A stretch of 64,000 bases of DNA from NCBI RefSeq assembly GCF_025499425.1, contig NZ_JAIMCB010000003.1, positions 1 through 64,000 on the forward strand, given 5' to 3'. Shown piece after piece: positions 45,256 to 53,241 of this stretch (position 1 is the stretch's first letter; each line of letters starts with the position of its first letter). This stretch comes from Acidiferrimicrobium sp. IK (GTDB lineage Bacteria; Actinomycetota; Acidimicrobiia; Acidimicrobiales; Palsa-688). Below the pieces are notes generated by a model. The model saw nothing but the letters and a program-made list of their open reading frames with translations. It did not search any database and was not told where the DNA came from. The position numbers and the translations under genes were made by a program.

Positions 45256-45278
45256 GCGATGGCCGTCTTCGCCATCGC
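45256..45278. terminator. Hairpin between convergent virB4 and antitoxin genes
   Basis: GCGATGGC-CGTCTTC-GCCATCGC, a perfect 8-bp stem without a T-run. Placed between convergent genes where a bidirectional terminator is expected. Confidence 0.4.
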
Positions 45279-45321
45279 GGAGAACACCCGACGGGTCCCG
45301 AAGGGTTGACCGGTAGGGAGG

Positions 45322-45642
45322 TCAGGCGACTTGCACCCCGTCTGGGATCGTGGCCGGGGATTCCTCGGGGAAGGAGATGACCAGGTGTCGGCCGAGCGAG
45401 GCGGCGACTCGGGCGAGGGTGTCGAGCCGGTTGTTGGCTCCTCCTCCTTCTTCGAGCCGGGAGATCACCGACTGGGTGGTGCCCATGCGTTCTGCGAGCG
45501 CCCGCTGGCTCAGCCCGGCCTGGGTGCGCAGGTCGTAGATGAGCTGGCCGAGGGCGAGGTCCTGCTCGACTGTTGCCCGCGCCTCGGGGGTGGGCGCCGG
45601 CCGGCGCTTCTTGACGTCTTCCCAGCGGGAGTAGTTGGCCAT
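45322..45642 (-). CDS. XRE antitoxin (HigA-like)
   Basis: 106 aa from ATG 45642 (AAAGGAAA site). Helix-turn-helix LGQLIYDLRTQAGLSQRALAERMGTTQSVISRLEEGGGANNRLDTLARVAASLGRHLVISF. It follows the toxin gene, overlapping it out of frame by upstream sequence, so the order is toxin then antitoxin as in higBA. It neutralises the toxin and represses the operon. Confidence 0.88.
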   Translation of the reverse strand: MANYSRWEDVKKRRPAPTPEARATVEQDLALGQLIYDLRTQAGLSQRALAERMGTTQSVISRLEEGGGANNRLDTLARVAASLGRHLVISFPEESPATIPDGVQVA

Positions 45643-45653
45643 GTCGTTTCCTT

Positions 45654-46001
45654 TCACGGGTATCTCCGGGCACACTCGTCGGCGGTCATGCGTGCTCGGG
45701 TGATTTCTGTCCGCTCGTTGTTGCGCTGCCTGCGGAAGGTTGTCAGCAGCACGGTCCGCCCGTCGCTGGTGAACCGGTAGGTGATGCGCCTGGCGGTCTG
45801 TCCGAGCGTGAAGCGAAGCTCGAACAGACCGCCACCGAGGCTGCGGGAGAGCGGCATACGGGCGGCGGGGCCGAGCGTCGCGAGCCTGTCGATCACCACG
45901 ACAACTCGGTCCCGCTGGCTGTCTTGGAGACCGAGGAGCCAGGCGACCACCTCGTCGTGGACCTCCACCTCGACTGCATCCACACGAGCAGGATATCGCA
46001 T
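45654..46001 (-). CDS. RelE/HigB-type toxin (Gp49-like)
   Basis: 115 aa from ATG 46001 (an ATG at 46013 is also in frame but lies inside the operator dyad). VHDEVVAWLLGLQDSQRDRVVVVIDRLATLGPAARMPLSRSLGGGLFELRF.LG..RRITYRFTSDGRTVLLTTFRRQ is the Gp49/HigB fold. These are ribosome-dependent mRNA nucleases. With the downstream HigA-like gene it forms an addiction module that would stabilise the conjugative element. Confidence 0.88.
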   Translation of the reverse strand: MRYPARVDAVEVEVHDEVVAWLLGLQDSQRDRVVVVIDRLATLGPAARMPLSRSLGGGLFELRFTLGQTARRITYRFTSDGRTVLLTTFRRQRNNERTEITRARMTADECARRYP

Positions 46002-46003
46002 AG

Positions 46004-46029
46004 GTGCGATCATCGCAGGAGTGCGATCA
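46004..46029. promoter_or_regulatory. Operator of the internal toxin-antitoxin operon
   Basis: GTGCGATCA occurs at 46004-46012 and 46021-46029, 17 bp apart (under two helical turns), and TGCGAT-C-ATCGCA (46005-46017) is a perfect dyad. It lies just upstream of the toxin start, where HigA proteins bind. Confidence 0.6.
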
Positions 46030-46063
46030 GCTTCGGTTGTGGTTTCGGTGTCCGGCCCGCCGG

Positions 46064-46103
46064 TTCCCTAACCGTCACCGCAGCGGCCTCCTTGTAGAGG
46101 CCC
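46064..46103 (+). promoter_or_regulatory. Shared element motif plus downstream box before 46138 operon
   Basis: TTCCCTAACCGTCACC (46064-46079), a perfect consensus copy, followed by TGTAGAGGCCC at 46093-46103. The start codon at 46138 follows a GGAGG site. Start-to-start distance of the two boxes is 29 nt, the same as at 50074. Confidence 0.7.
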
Positions 46104-46137
46104 CGGCATGGCCGGGCGTGATGGAGGAGGTCCGACG

Positions 46138-46488
46138 ATGACGAAACCGAGATGGTCGAGGACCGAAGCGGCCGAGCACCGGGCGAAGCTGGTCGCCGAC
46201 GCCCAGGATGTGTTGGCGGCGGAGGTGAACGCGCTATGCCGCGGCGAGGATCCGTATGTGGCTTCGTGGGCGTCGCAGGGCGAGGATGTGGCCCGCGAGA
46301 TAGCCGCCACCCAGCGCCGTGTTCGCGAGGCGACCACGGCCATCTTGGCGGTGTCGCCTGCGGCTCACGACACCGACGGGCTGGTACCCGGTGTCGAAGC
46401 GGCCGTCGAGGCCCGCCGCCAGGCCCGCCATGCCGTCGAAGAGGAGCCTGCGGTCAGCGCCGCCGCTGTCGGGCTGGGCGTGGCGTGA
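46138..46488 (+). CDS. Small helical protein before the coupling-protein operon
   Basis: 116 aa, ATG with GGAGG. Basic N-terminus (MTKPRWSRTEAAEHRAKLVADAQDVLAAEVNAL) then helices (VAREIAATQRRVREATTAILAV, AVEARRQARHAVEEE). No family recognised. First gene of the coupling-protein operon; same layout as 24301-25091. Confidence 0.65.
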   Translation: MTKPRWSRTEAAEHRAKLVADAQDVLAAEVNALCRGEDPYVASWASQGEDVAREIAATQRRVREATTAILAVSPAAHDTDGLVPGVEAAVEARRQARHAVEEEPAVSAAAVGLGVA

Positions 46489-46976
46489 TGGGTCGGGGCC
46501 CGGTGGTGGTGGTGGTGGCGGTGGCGGTGGGAGACCGGCTGACCGTCGCGCCCGGCGGCGCGGCCGGGCCGCACCAGCCGGGAAGCCCTTATGTTATGAC
46601 GGTGTGGCTTGGGGTGATCGGCCCTACAGCGACGCTTGCCTGGTCGATGCTTGCCCGCTGCGCGACGGGGGGAGGAGGGGAGATCGACGCGTACGACTTT
46701 GCCCGCACGCTTGGGGTGGGGCACACGGGTTGCCGCAGCTCGGTGCTCAACAGGACACTCACCCGGATGGTCGGATTCCGTGCCGCCACATGGGACGGTG
46801 AAGGGGGCGTGTTGCGGGTCCGCACCGGGCTCGGTGACGTACCGCCCCGCCTGATCGCCGGGCTGTCGGTCACGGCCCGCATGGCTCATACGAGACTGTC
46901 AGAAGCGGCGTCCTCGGGCCGGGCGGACGAGATAGTTGCCGAGCTGTCGACCGGGCACGGGCTGGGAGTGGCCTGA
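46485..46976 (+). CDS. Uncharacterised element protein, paralogue of 24594-25091
   Basis: 163 aa from GTG 46485 (or ATG 46488). The Val-rich N-terminus comes from a GGTGGT-type repeat. The core (SPYVMTVWLGVIGPTATLAWSML...RTLGVGHTGCRSSVLNRTLTRMVGFRAATW...RLIAGLSVTARMAHTRLSEAA) matches the protein at 24594-25091. Probably DNA-binding. It overlaps the coupling-protein gene start by one base, so the two are co-translated. Confidence 0.7.
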   Translation: MMGRGPVVVVVAVAVGDRLTVAPGGAAGPHQPGSPYVMTVWLGVIGPTATLAWSMLARCATGGGGEIDAYDFARTLGVGHTGCRSSVLNRTLTRMVGFRAATWDGEGGVLRVRTGLGDVPPRLIAGLSVTARMAHTRLSEAASSGRADEIVAELSTGHGLGVA

Positions 46977-48766
46977 TGGCCGAGGGCGGACGGCCCGAGC
47001 CGGTCCGGGACTTGTCGCTGATCTGCTTGGCCGCGGCGATGGTGCTGGTCGGGGTGCTGTGGGCGGCCGGCGCCGCCTCGGCCGGTCTGTCGGGGCATCG
47101 CGTCCCGCACGGCCACCCGTTCGGCGAGCTGGCCGCGTTCGCTCACTTCGCGGACCCGTCCGCCGGGTGGCGGTCCCCGGTAGGACCCCCCGGCTTGTAC
47201 TGGCCGGTCACTTTCCTCACCCTGTCCCTCCTTGGGTTGTTGGCCTACGGGGCGTGGAGGTTGTGGCACCCGCGAAAGCCGGACACCGCCGATGACCCCG
47301 AGCGGATCGAAGGGCTCGCGAACCGCCGCCAGGTCCGCCACGCGGCGGGCGCGAAAGCGCTGTTGCGGCGGGCTGCCACGCTGCGCCCCTCGGTCGCCCA
47401 CCCCCAACCGGGCGATGTCGGCCTGCTGTTTGGCTCCAGCCGGGGGGAGGGGTGCTGGGCGAGCGTGGAGGACTCGATCACCCTGCTGGGCCCGCCCCGA
47501 GCCGGGAAGGGGTTCAACATCGTGATCCCGGCGATCCTCGACTATCCCGGCGCGGTGATCACCACCTCCACCCGCCCCGACAACCTGGCGCCGACATTCG
47601 AGGCCCGCTCAAAGGACAGGCCGGTCGCGGTGTTCGACCCCGAAGGTCTCGCGGCGGGGGTGCCGTCCGCGCTGGCCTGGTCGCCGGTGCGGGGATGCGA
47701 ACGGCCGCAGACGGCGATGATCCGCGCCGCCGCGCTCACCGCGGCCGCGGGGGAGGGGGTCACGGAGGGGGGCTACTGGAAGGAACAGACCCGCCAGGCG
47801 GTGCGCTGCCTGCTTCACGCCGCCGCGATCGGAGGCCGAGGCCCCGACAGCCTGTATGAGTGGTCGCTGTCGGCCCCTGGCGCGAAAGAGGCCGTGCAGA
47901 TCCTGATGAACCACCCCGCCGCTGCCCCCAAGTGGTCGATCGCTCTGGACGCGATCATCTCCTCCGACCCGAAACGCCGCGACGACATCTGGTCGATGGT
48001 CTCGAACGCGTTCAGTGCGCTCGCGGACCCGAAAGTCCTCGCCGCGGTGTCCCCCGGCCCCGACGAACATTTCGACCCGGCCCGGTTCCTCCGCGAAAAG
48101 GGCACCCTGTATCTGTTGGGCACGGCCGGGTCGAAAGAGGCTACCGGCACCGCCGGGCTGGTCTCCGCGCTGATCGAGGACGTGGTGAACGTGGCCCGCC
48201 GCCTCGCGGCCGGCTCTCCCGGCTCGCGCCTCGACCCGCCGCTCGGGCTGATCCTCGACGAGGCCGCCAACTACCCGCTGCCCAGCCTCGCCGCCCTCAT
48301 GTCCGAGGGCGGCGGCACCGGGATCACCACCCTCGCCGTGCTGCAAACCTTGGCGCAGGCCCGTCACCGTTGGGGACGAGACGAAGCCCAGGCGATCTGG
48401 GACTCCAGCATCGCCAAACTGATCTTGGGTGGCGGATCGGACGCCGACGACCTCGCTGACCTGTCGCGCATGATCGGCGACCGCACGGTCCGCGAACGCT
48501 CCGAGTCGTGGGGCAACGACCGTGGAACCAGCTACAGCGAATCGGACCGCCAGCGGGCCATCTTGGACCCGGCGATGATCCGGGAGCTGCGCTTCGGGTA
48601 CGGGCTGATGCTGCTGCGCTCCGCGAAGCCGATCATGCTCCGCTTGCACCCCTGGACCGGCCGGCCCGACGCCGGCGAGATCGAGACCGGCAAGGCCAGG
48701 ATCGAAACCGCCATCCGCGAAACCGCCGCCCGGGAATGGGAAAACGGATCGCAGGAGGAGCCGTGA
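46976..48766 (+). CDS. VirD4/TraD-type coupling protein
   Basis: 596 aa. Two N-terminal membrane helices (LICLAAAMVLVGVLWAAGAASAGL; LYWPVTFLTLSLLGLLAYGAW). Walker A is LLGPPRAGKGFNIVIPAIL, then DPEGLA, and Walker B is LGLILDEAANYPLPSL, followed by GGTGITTLAVLQTLAQARHRWG and KLILGGGSDADDLADLSRMIGDRTV. It connects the relaxase-DNA complex to the secretion channel and is required for conjugation. Same operon as the small genes that follow. Confidence 0.93.
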   Translation: MAEGGRPEPVRDLSLICLAAAMVLVGVLWAAGAASAGLSGHRVPHGHPFGELAAFAHFADPSAGWRSPVGPPGLYWPVTFLTLSLLGLLAYGAWRLWHPRKPDTADDPERIEGLANRRQVRHAAGAKALLRRAATLRPSVAHPQPGDVGLLFGSSRGEGCWASVEDSITLLGPPRAGKGFNIVIPAILDYPGAVITTSTRPDNLAPTFEARSKDRPVAVFDPEGLAAGVPSALAWSPVRGCERPQTAMIRAAALTAAAGEGVTEGGYWKEQTRQAVRCLLHAAAIGGRGPDSLYEWSLSAPGAKEAVQILMNHPAAAPKWSIALDAIISSDPKRRDDIWSMVSNAFSALADPKVLAAVSPGPDEHFDPARFLREKGTLYLLGTAGSKEATGTAGLVSALIEDVVNVARRLAAGSPGSRLDPPLGLILDEAANYPLPSLAALMSEGGGTGITTLAVLQTLAQARHRWGRDEAQAIWDSSIAKLILGGGSDADDLADLSRMIGDRTVRERSESWGNDRGTSYSESDRQRAILDPAMIRELRFGYGLMLLRSAKPIMLRLHPWTGRPDAGEIETGKARIETAIRETAAREWENGSQEEP

Positions 48767-48927
48767 CGGTGCTGCTCGGGTACGCGGTGTTCGGGTGTGC
48801 AGCGAGCAGCGAGTTTTTCTACTGGGCGTGGACGCCGACTTGGTGGCTGAGAGGGCTGGCCATGACGGCGCCGGCGGTGATGTTGCTTGCGGCCGGGTTG
48901 TGGATGGCGGTCACGTCATGTCGCTGA
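48763..48927 (+). CDS. Small two-helix membrane protein
   Basis: 54 aa, GTG overlapping the coupling-protein stop. Two hydrophobic stretches (VLLGYAVFGCAASSEFFYWAW; LAMTAPAVMLLAAGLWMAV). Too small for a family call. Possibly an accessory of the secretion channel. Confidence 0.55.
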   Translation: MTVLLGYAVFGCAASSEFFYWAWTPTWWLRGLAMTAPAVMLLAAGLWMAVTSCR

Positions 48928-49124
48928 CCCGCGCCGAGATTCTTGCCGACCCCGGCCGATACGAGCAGATAGCGCAGCGCATCTTCGAGATAGCCATCGC
49001 GCAGGGACGTTGCGCCGAGCTGCTCCTGTCGCTCTTCGCTGGGGCTGGTTGCACAATCGCCGCCGAAGGCGATCTGCGCGTCTGGTGGCCTCGCGCCGGC
49101 ATGGAGGGCGGCGAGGGTGCGTGA
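48918..49124 (+). CDS. Small hypothetical protein
   Basis: 68 aa, starts inside the end of the membrane-protein gene. Helical N-terminal half (SLTRAEILADPGRYEQIAQRIFEIAIAQGRCAELLLSLF). No family recognised. It overlaps the HNH gene start. Confidence 0.5.
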   Translation: MSLTRAEILADPGRYEQIAQRIFEIAIAQGRCAELLLSLFAGAGCTIAAEGDLRVWWPRAGMEGGEGA

Positions 49125-49506
49125 GCCGAGGCCGGGTGTGGCCTGGTCGGGCCGCCGCGTGGCGATTCGGGCGGCCTATGGGTCCTACATGACGTCCCCG
49201 GAGTGGTTTCGCCGACGCGAACGGTGGCTGGAGGAATATCGGGTGGAGCACGAAGGAGCCGACCCGGTGTGCGTGGTATGCGGGTGCGGCTGGACGTTAC
49301 GGTCCGGCGACCTTCACCACCGCAGCTACCGGCGTCTCGGCGGGGAAGACGGGCGGGACCTGATGCCGCTGTGCCGTCCCCATCATCGTGCCTTGCACGC
49401 CATGTTGGAAGCCGACCCGGGGTGGCGGCGGCTCGGGCGGCCGCAGGCGAGCGACCTGATCGCGGCGAAGCTACGGGACCGATACCGAAGAGGAGCGCAG
49501 CGGTGA
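49117..49506 (+). CDS. HNH-type nuclease-like protein
   Basis: 129 aa (GTG 49117; ATG 49189 also possible). CVVCGCGWTLRSGDLHHRSYRRLGGEDGRDLMPLCRPHHRALHAML carries two Cys, the DLHH catalytic His pair and a C-x2-HH zinc end, the HNH pattern. May process DNA during transfer or act on invading DNA. Substrate unknown. Confidence 0.75.
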   Translation: MREPRPGVAWSGRRVAIRAAYGSYMTSPEWFRRRERWLEEYRVEHEGADPVCVVCGCGWTLRSGDLHHRSYRRLGGEDGRDLMPLCRPHHRALHAMLEADPGWRRLGRPQASDLIAAKLRDRYRRGAQR

Positions 49507-50060
49507 GCGACGACGAGTACGAGCCGGACGTGCCCGACGACGACACTCTCGACACCGGCCCCGACGACGAAGACGACGGCACCGACGGGAAGGTTGCGCT
49601 GGCCCGACTGTACGCCGCGGACGGCCCGGCCGACATGGACGTGTTCCGCGGGCCGCTGCACTGGCCGAGCGAACCCGCCGCCGACGTCGCCGAGGACATG
49701 GCCGAGCTGCGAAAGTGGGTCGAGGAGCTCGTCGAACGCTTCGTGCACCTCGATCACACAGTGATCCCGCTGTGCTGGTGGCGCCACAACAGCCATGTCG
49801 AGGCGCTCCAGGCGTTGAAGGACCACGAACGGGTTTCCTACGCGGATTCCGCGAACGCCACCGCCGCGGTCGAATGGCATCGGGCGTTCATGGTGATCGA
49901 GTCCCGGCTCAGAGAGTGGACGGCATGGAGCGGCTGCGCCGCCGGGCACAAGGGCCCGATCCGCCAGCGCCGAGACACCAACGAGGCGGAATGGGAAGAG
50001 CACGTGGCCGAGTTGAGTGCCCGCCGGGAAGCTCAGGCACTCATGGAAGCAGCTCAGTAG
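49503..50060 (+). CDS. Acidic hypothetical protein
   Basis: 185 aa, GTG start overlapping the HNH stop. The strongly acidic first 35 residues (SDDEYEPDVPDDDTLDTGPDDEDDG) are followed by a helical part with LRKWVEELVERFVHLDHTVIPLCWWRHNSHVEALQALKDHERVSY. Resembles small actinobacterial plasmid proteins that accompany transfer operons; function unknown. Confidence 0.65.
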   Translation: MSDDEYEPDVPDDDTLDTGPDDEDDGTDGKVALARLYAADGPADMDVFRGPLHWPSEPAADVAEDMAELRKWVEELVERFVHLDHTVIPLCWWRHNSHVEALQALKDHERVSYADSANATAAVEWHRAFMVIESRLREWTAWSGCAAGHKGPIRQRRDTNEAEWEEHVAELSARREAQALMEAAQ

Positions 50061-50073
50061 CCGCTCCGCGCGG

Positions 50074-50113
50074 TTCCGTAACTGTCACCTCCCCCCCTTC
50101 CCTGTAGAGGCCC
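50074..50113 (+). promoter_or_regulatory. Shared element motif plus downstream box before 50149 operon
   Basis: TTCCGTAACTGTCACC (50074-50089), a perfect consensus copy, then TGTAGAGGCCC at 50103-50113, identical to the box at 46093-46103 and at the same distance. Confidence 0.7.
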
Positions 50114-50148
50114 TGCGAGGCGTGGGGCGAGGGAAGGACGGTGCAGCG

Positions 50149-50655
50149 GTGGCTGTGAAGACGGCATGGCCCGTGGGGCACTCCTGCGGCCACGACGAAG
50201 ACCACGACCTGTCGGAGAAGCGCCCCTCCGAGCGGGCCGGTTACGCCCGCTGGCTGGCCGGACGGGAATGTTCGGACTGCTGGAGGGCCAAGCGGGACCG
50301 ACAGAACGCAAAGGACCGCGAGAAGTGGCAGGCGGAACGGCGTGCGGAGGAAACCGCCGCCGCCCAGGCGTGGGAGAGGTCGGCGGAGATGCCCGCTCTC
50401 GAGGGGGGCAGCGACAAAGCCGTCGAGTGGGGCCGGCGCGTCCGCTACCAGTTGGTGCTCGCCGCGCACGACCACGCGTTCGGCATCGGGGTGTCCGACG
50501 ACGACTTCGCCGAGCAGGTCGAGACCCCGGCCCGGAAGATCACCGCAGCGTCGTGGTGGATCGACCAGCGCGACGCCGCTGGCGAGGACGTCGCCGAACT
50601 CGTGCAAGACGGGGCCACCGACCTGGCGGAGACCGGAAACGAGAACCCGTACTGA
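50149..50655 (+). CDS. Hypothetical protein of the primase operon
   Basis: 168 aa from GTG 50149 (GTG 50155 also possible). Early His/Cys residues (GHSCGHDEDHD, CSDC) could bind zinc. Then a charged helix (RAKRDRQNAKDREKWQAERRAEETAAAQAWE) and a globular end (RRVRYQLVLAAHDHAFGIGVSDDDFAEQVETPARKITAASWWIDQR). No family recognised. First gene of the primase-integrase operon. Confidence 0.65.
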   Translation: MAVKTAWPVGHSCGHDEDHDLSEKRPSERAGYARWLAGRECSDCWRAKRDRQNAKDREKWQAERRAEETAAAQAWERSAEMPALEGGSDKAVEWGRRVRYQLVLAAHDHAFGIGVSDDDFAEQVETPARKITAASWWIDQRDAAGEDVAELVQDGATDLAETGNENPY

Positions 50656-51398
50656 TGGGCGCCTGGACAGACGAAGACCGGGCGGCCGCCCGGCCGGAGG
50701 GTTGGGACCTGTTCGATCTTGACGGGCCCGACGGACCGAGAGTGTGCCGGCTCGATGACCCCGAGGCGTGGCGTGCGACCGGTGTCACCGTCGAACAGGC
50801 CTGGGACGACGACACGGCCGTGTGGGAGCACATTCAGGCTGACAGGAGCCCGCTGCACGAGAAGGCCGTCGAGATCATCAGAACTGACAACCCCGATGAG
50901 TACCGGGCCATGCGGCGGTGGGTCTCCCGCGGCGAGCGCCCCCAACCAGCCGTCACCTCCCCCTCTGCGCCTCTTGTCCATCGCACAACCGTCGGATGGA
51001 CGGCCAACGTAGGTCGCCCCGCCCGTCCGGCCGGCGGGGTAACGCTGGATGTTGGGCATCCTCCGGAGGGGACCTGGCTGGCCGGACACGCCGACACTGC
51101 TGCCGCAGTGGCATCGAAGCTCGAAGCGGTCTACGGGCCGGAAAAGGCTGCCACGCTCTTGGAGCGTGCCGGCGGCGACCGCTTCTACGCCGTGTGGCTG
51201 GAGATCGCCGATCACTGGTTGGAGAACGTTCCACCAGAGAACCGCCCGGCGAGGTTCCCCTGGCATGCAGCGTACGAGCAGGGCTGGAGGCCCCACGAGG
51301 CGGTCTCGACTGCCCGCGAACTCGGGCACTCGCCCGAAGCTCTCGAAGACTTCGGGCTGATCGACAACGCCGCCGAATGGCGCCCGGAGATCGGATAG
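50655..51398 (+). CDS. Hypothetical protein of the primase operon
   Basis: 247 aa, the ATG touching the previous stop. The N-terminal half is acidic (WDLFDLDGPDGPRVCRLDDPEAWRATGV) with a helix (EKAVEIIRTDNPDEYRAMRRWVSRGER). The C-terminal half has YAVWLEIADHWLENVPPENRPARFPWHAAYEQGWRPHEAVSTARELGHSPEALEDFG. No family recognised; soluble. Confidence 0.65.
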   Translation: MGAWTDEDRAAARPEGWDLFDLDGPDGPRVCRLDDPEAWRATGVTVEQAWDDDTAVWEHIQADRSPLHEKAVEIIRTDNPDEYRAMRRWVSRGERPQPAVTSPSAPLVHRTTVGWTANVGRPARPAGGVTLDVGHPPEGTWLAGHADTAAAVASKLEAVYGPEKAATLLERAGGDRFYAVWLEIADHWLENVPPENRPARFPWHAAYEQGWRPHEAVSTARELGHSPEALEDFGLIDNAAEWRPEIG

Positions 51399-51415
51399 CG
51401 GGGAGGAGCCGGCCC

Positions 51416-53047
51416 GTGCCCATCGACTTCCTCGCCGTCCGCTCACGCCACCGCCTCGCAGATGTGGCCCGACGTACCGGCTACCGAGTCGATGCCGCCG
51501 CCGGCGACGTGATGGTGTGTTGCCCCATGCCCGATCACGACGACCGCACGCCGTCGATGATCCTGCATCTCGACACCGACCGCTACCACTGCTTCGGCTG
51601 CGGCGCCCGAGGCGATGTCATCCAGTGGGTCCGCGACATCTACCGGGTCGGCGTCGCCGACGCGGTCCGGATGCTCGAACAGGCCGGTCCACTACCCGGC
51701 CTACCGGGCAAGGAGGTGGGGACAGGGCGCGGGCCGGTGTTGCGGGTCGGGTCGGGAGCGGACACCCCAGACCTCGCCCGAACTCCGGCCGAGCGGGTTC
51801 GAGCGGCGCTGAACACAGCGTGGCGGTACTACAGCTACGGGGCGTTGCACGACGCGGGAGTCGCCTACCTGACCGGGCGGGGTATCGACCTGGCCGCCCT
51901 GGAGCAGGAGATCGGCCACGCGGCGATCGGCCGGACCCCGTTCAGGTCAGCCGACCAACTCGTCACGCATCTGCGGGACAAGAGGGGTTTCAGCGACGAC
52001 GAGCTGGTAGACGCCGGTCTCGCCCGCCGCACCCCCAGCCCCATTCCCGGCGAGCCATGGAAAGTCATCGACTTCTACCGCCGCCGTTTCGTCGTCCCTG
52101 TACGCGACGAGCAGGGACGCGTGATCGGCCTGATCGGCCGCTACGACGGCGACGCGAGAGCTGATGGGGTACCCAAGTACCTGAACCCGCCCCGGACCGT
52201 CGTCTACGACAAGGCGGAGGCCCTCTACCGGCCCTCCACCCCCCGCCTCGACGACGACGGCCAGGTAGTGGTCGTCGAGGGGACCATCGACGCACTCGCC
52301 GTGGCGGCAGCCGCCGCGAAGGCGGGGTTCTCGTCCAACTTCGCCCCGGTCAGCGAGTCCGGCACCGCCCTGTCGGACACGCAGGTGGATCGGGTGCTGG
52401 CGTTACACGATCGCGCCCCTGTGCTGGCCTGCGACGGCGACTCGGCCGGCGGCGGGGCGAACACGAAATGGGCGACGGCCCTGGCTTGCCAGGGCCGGGA
52501 GTCCGCCATCGTGGCATGGCCCGATGGGGAGGACCCCGCATCCTGGCTGGCCGAGCACGGCACCGCCGGGCTCGCCGCACTGGCGCGGAAAGGCTGCCTC
52601 GAAGCCCCGCCCGGGCAGCTCCGCCCCCGCCACTCGGGCGCGGCAGTCGCCTCCGCTCTGCTCGCCGGCAAAGAGGGGGAGAGCCTGGAGGAGCGCTGGC
52701 GGGCGGCGTTCGCACCGGCGGAGCGGATGGCACACAAGGCGGGGGAGCGGTACACGACCGCAGCGCTTGAGGCGCTCGCCCCAGTCGTGGTGAGCGCGGC
52801 TGCCGAGGGTTCCGCTGACGACCTGGGCCGGGTGAAGGACGTGATCCTTACCGTCGCCTCCTATGGCCGGCGGCTGCCGTCTGCCGCTCAGGTCCGCTAC
52901 GCCGAACTGACTGCCCTGGAGATCGAACGGGCCGACCTTGGCCCGGCCGGGTGGGCGCAGCGGCAGGTCGAATCCGCGATGACCAGCGCCCAGCCCGCCA
53001 GGACGACTGGCGCTGTCGTCGGGTTGCAGACGGGGCTGGCGAGGTGA
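51416..53047 (+). CDS. DnaG-like primase (CHC2 zinc finger and Toprim)
   Basis: 543 aa, GTG 51416 with GGGGAGGAG. The CHC2 zinc finger (MVCCPMPDHDDRTPSMILHLDTDRYHCFGCGARGDVIQWV) is followed by a primase core (GVAYLTGRGIDLAALE, DFYRRRFVVPVRDEQGRVIGLIGRYDG.....PKYLNPP) and Toprim (VVVVEGTIDALAVA and ACDGDSAGGGA). It makes RNA primers for complementary-strand synthesis of the transferred element or for its replication. Shorter at the C-terminus than chromosomal DnaG. Confidence 0.9.
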   Translation: MPIDFLAVRSRHRLADVARRTGYRVDAAAGDVMVCCPMPDHDDRTPSMILHLDTDRYHCFGCGARGDVIQWVRDIYRVGVADAVRMLEQAGPLPGLPGKEVGTGRGPVLRVGSGADTPDLARTPAERVRAALNTAWRYYSYGALHDAGVAYLTGRGIDLAALEQEIGHAAIGRTPFRSADQLVTHLRDKRGFSDDELVDAGLARRTPSPIPGEPWKVIDFYRRRFVVPVRDEQGRVIGLIGRYDGDARADGVPKYLNPPRTVVYDKAEALYRPSTPRLDDDGQVVVVEGTIDALAVAAAAAKAGFSSNFAPVSESGTALSDTQVDRVLALHDRAPVLACDGDSAGGGANTKWATALACQGRESAIVAWPDGEDPASWLAEHGTAGLAALARKGCLEAPPGQLRPRHSGAAVASALLAGKEGESLEERWRAAFAPAERMAHKAGERYTTAALEALAPVVVSAAAEGSADDLGRVKDVILTVASYGRRLPSAAQVRYAELTALEIERADLGPAGWAQRQVESAMTSAQPARTTGAVVGLQTGLAR

Positions 53048-53241
53048 GCGTCCCGCTTGCAGGTCAGGCGGCGCAGGCGATCCGATCGTCGATCGAGTGG
53101 ACGACCGATATCGATCCGCTCCGCCGCCGGGCCGTCGTCGACGCGGTCGCCGCGCTGCGAGCCGCCCATGCCATGCTATATAACAGGCCGAGCGACGAGT
53201 CCTCGGTCGGCCGGCCAAAGACGAGCGATGCCCAAGACTAG
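53044..53241 (+). CDS. Small protein between primase and integrase
   Basis: 65 aa, GTG on the GTGA overlap with the primase gene, ending 14 bp inside the integrase gene. Helical (AAQAIRSSIEWTTDIDPLRRRAVVDAVAALRAAHAML). Basic small proteins beside serine integrases can be directionality factors, but nothing in the sequence proves this. Confidence 0.5.
   Translation: MSVPLAGQAAQAIRSSIEWTTDIDPLRRRAVVDAVAALRAAHAMLYNRPSDESSVGRPKTSDAQD

Noticed and set aside
45229-45309. 26-codon frame (HPTFGLGLAMAVFAIAENTRRVPKG) after virB4
   Set aside because: Slightly hydrophobic but no ribosome site and too short. It lies across a hairpin between convergent genes.
46500-46540. GGTGGT/GGCGGT run as a microsatellite switch
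   Set aside because: Units are 3 bp and keep frame; it only lengthens a Val/Ala stretch at the start of the protein.
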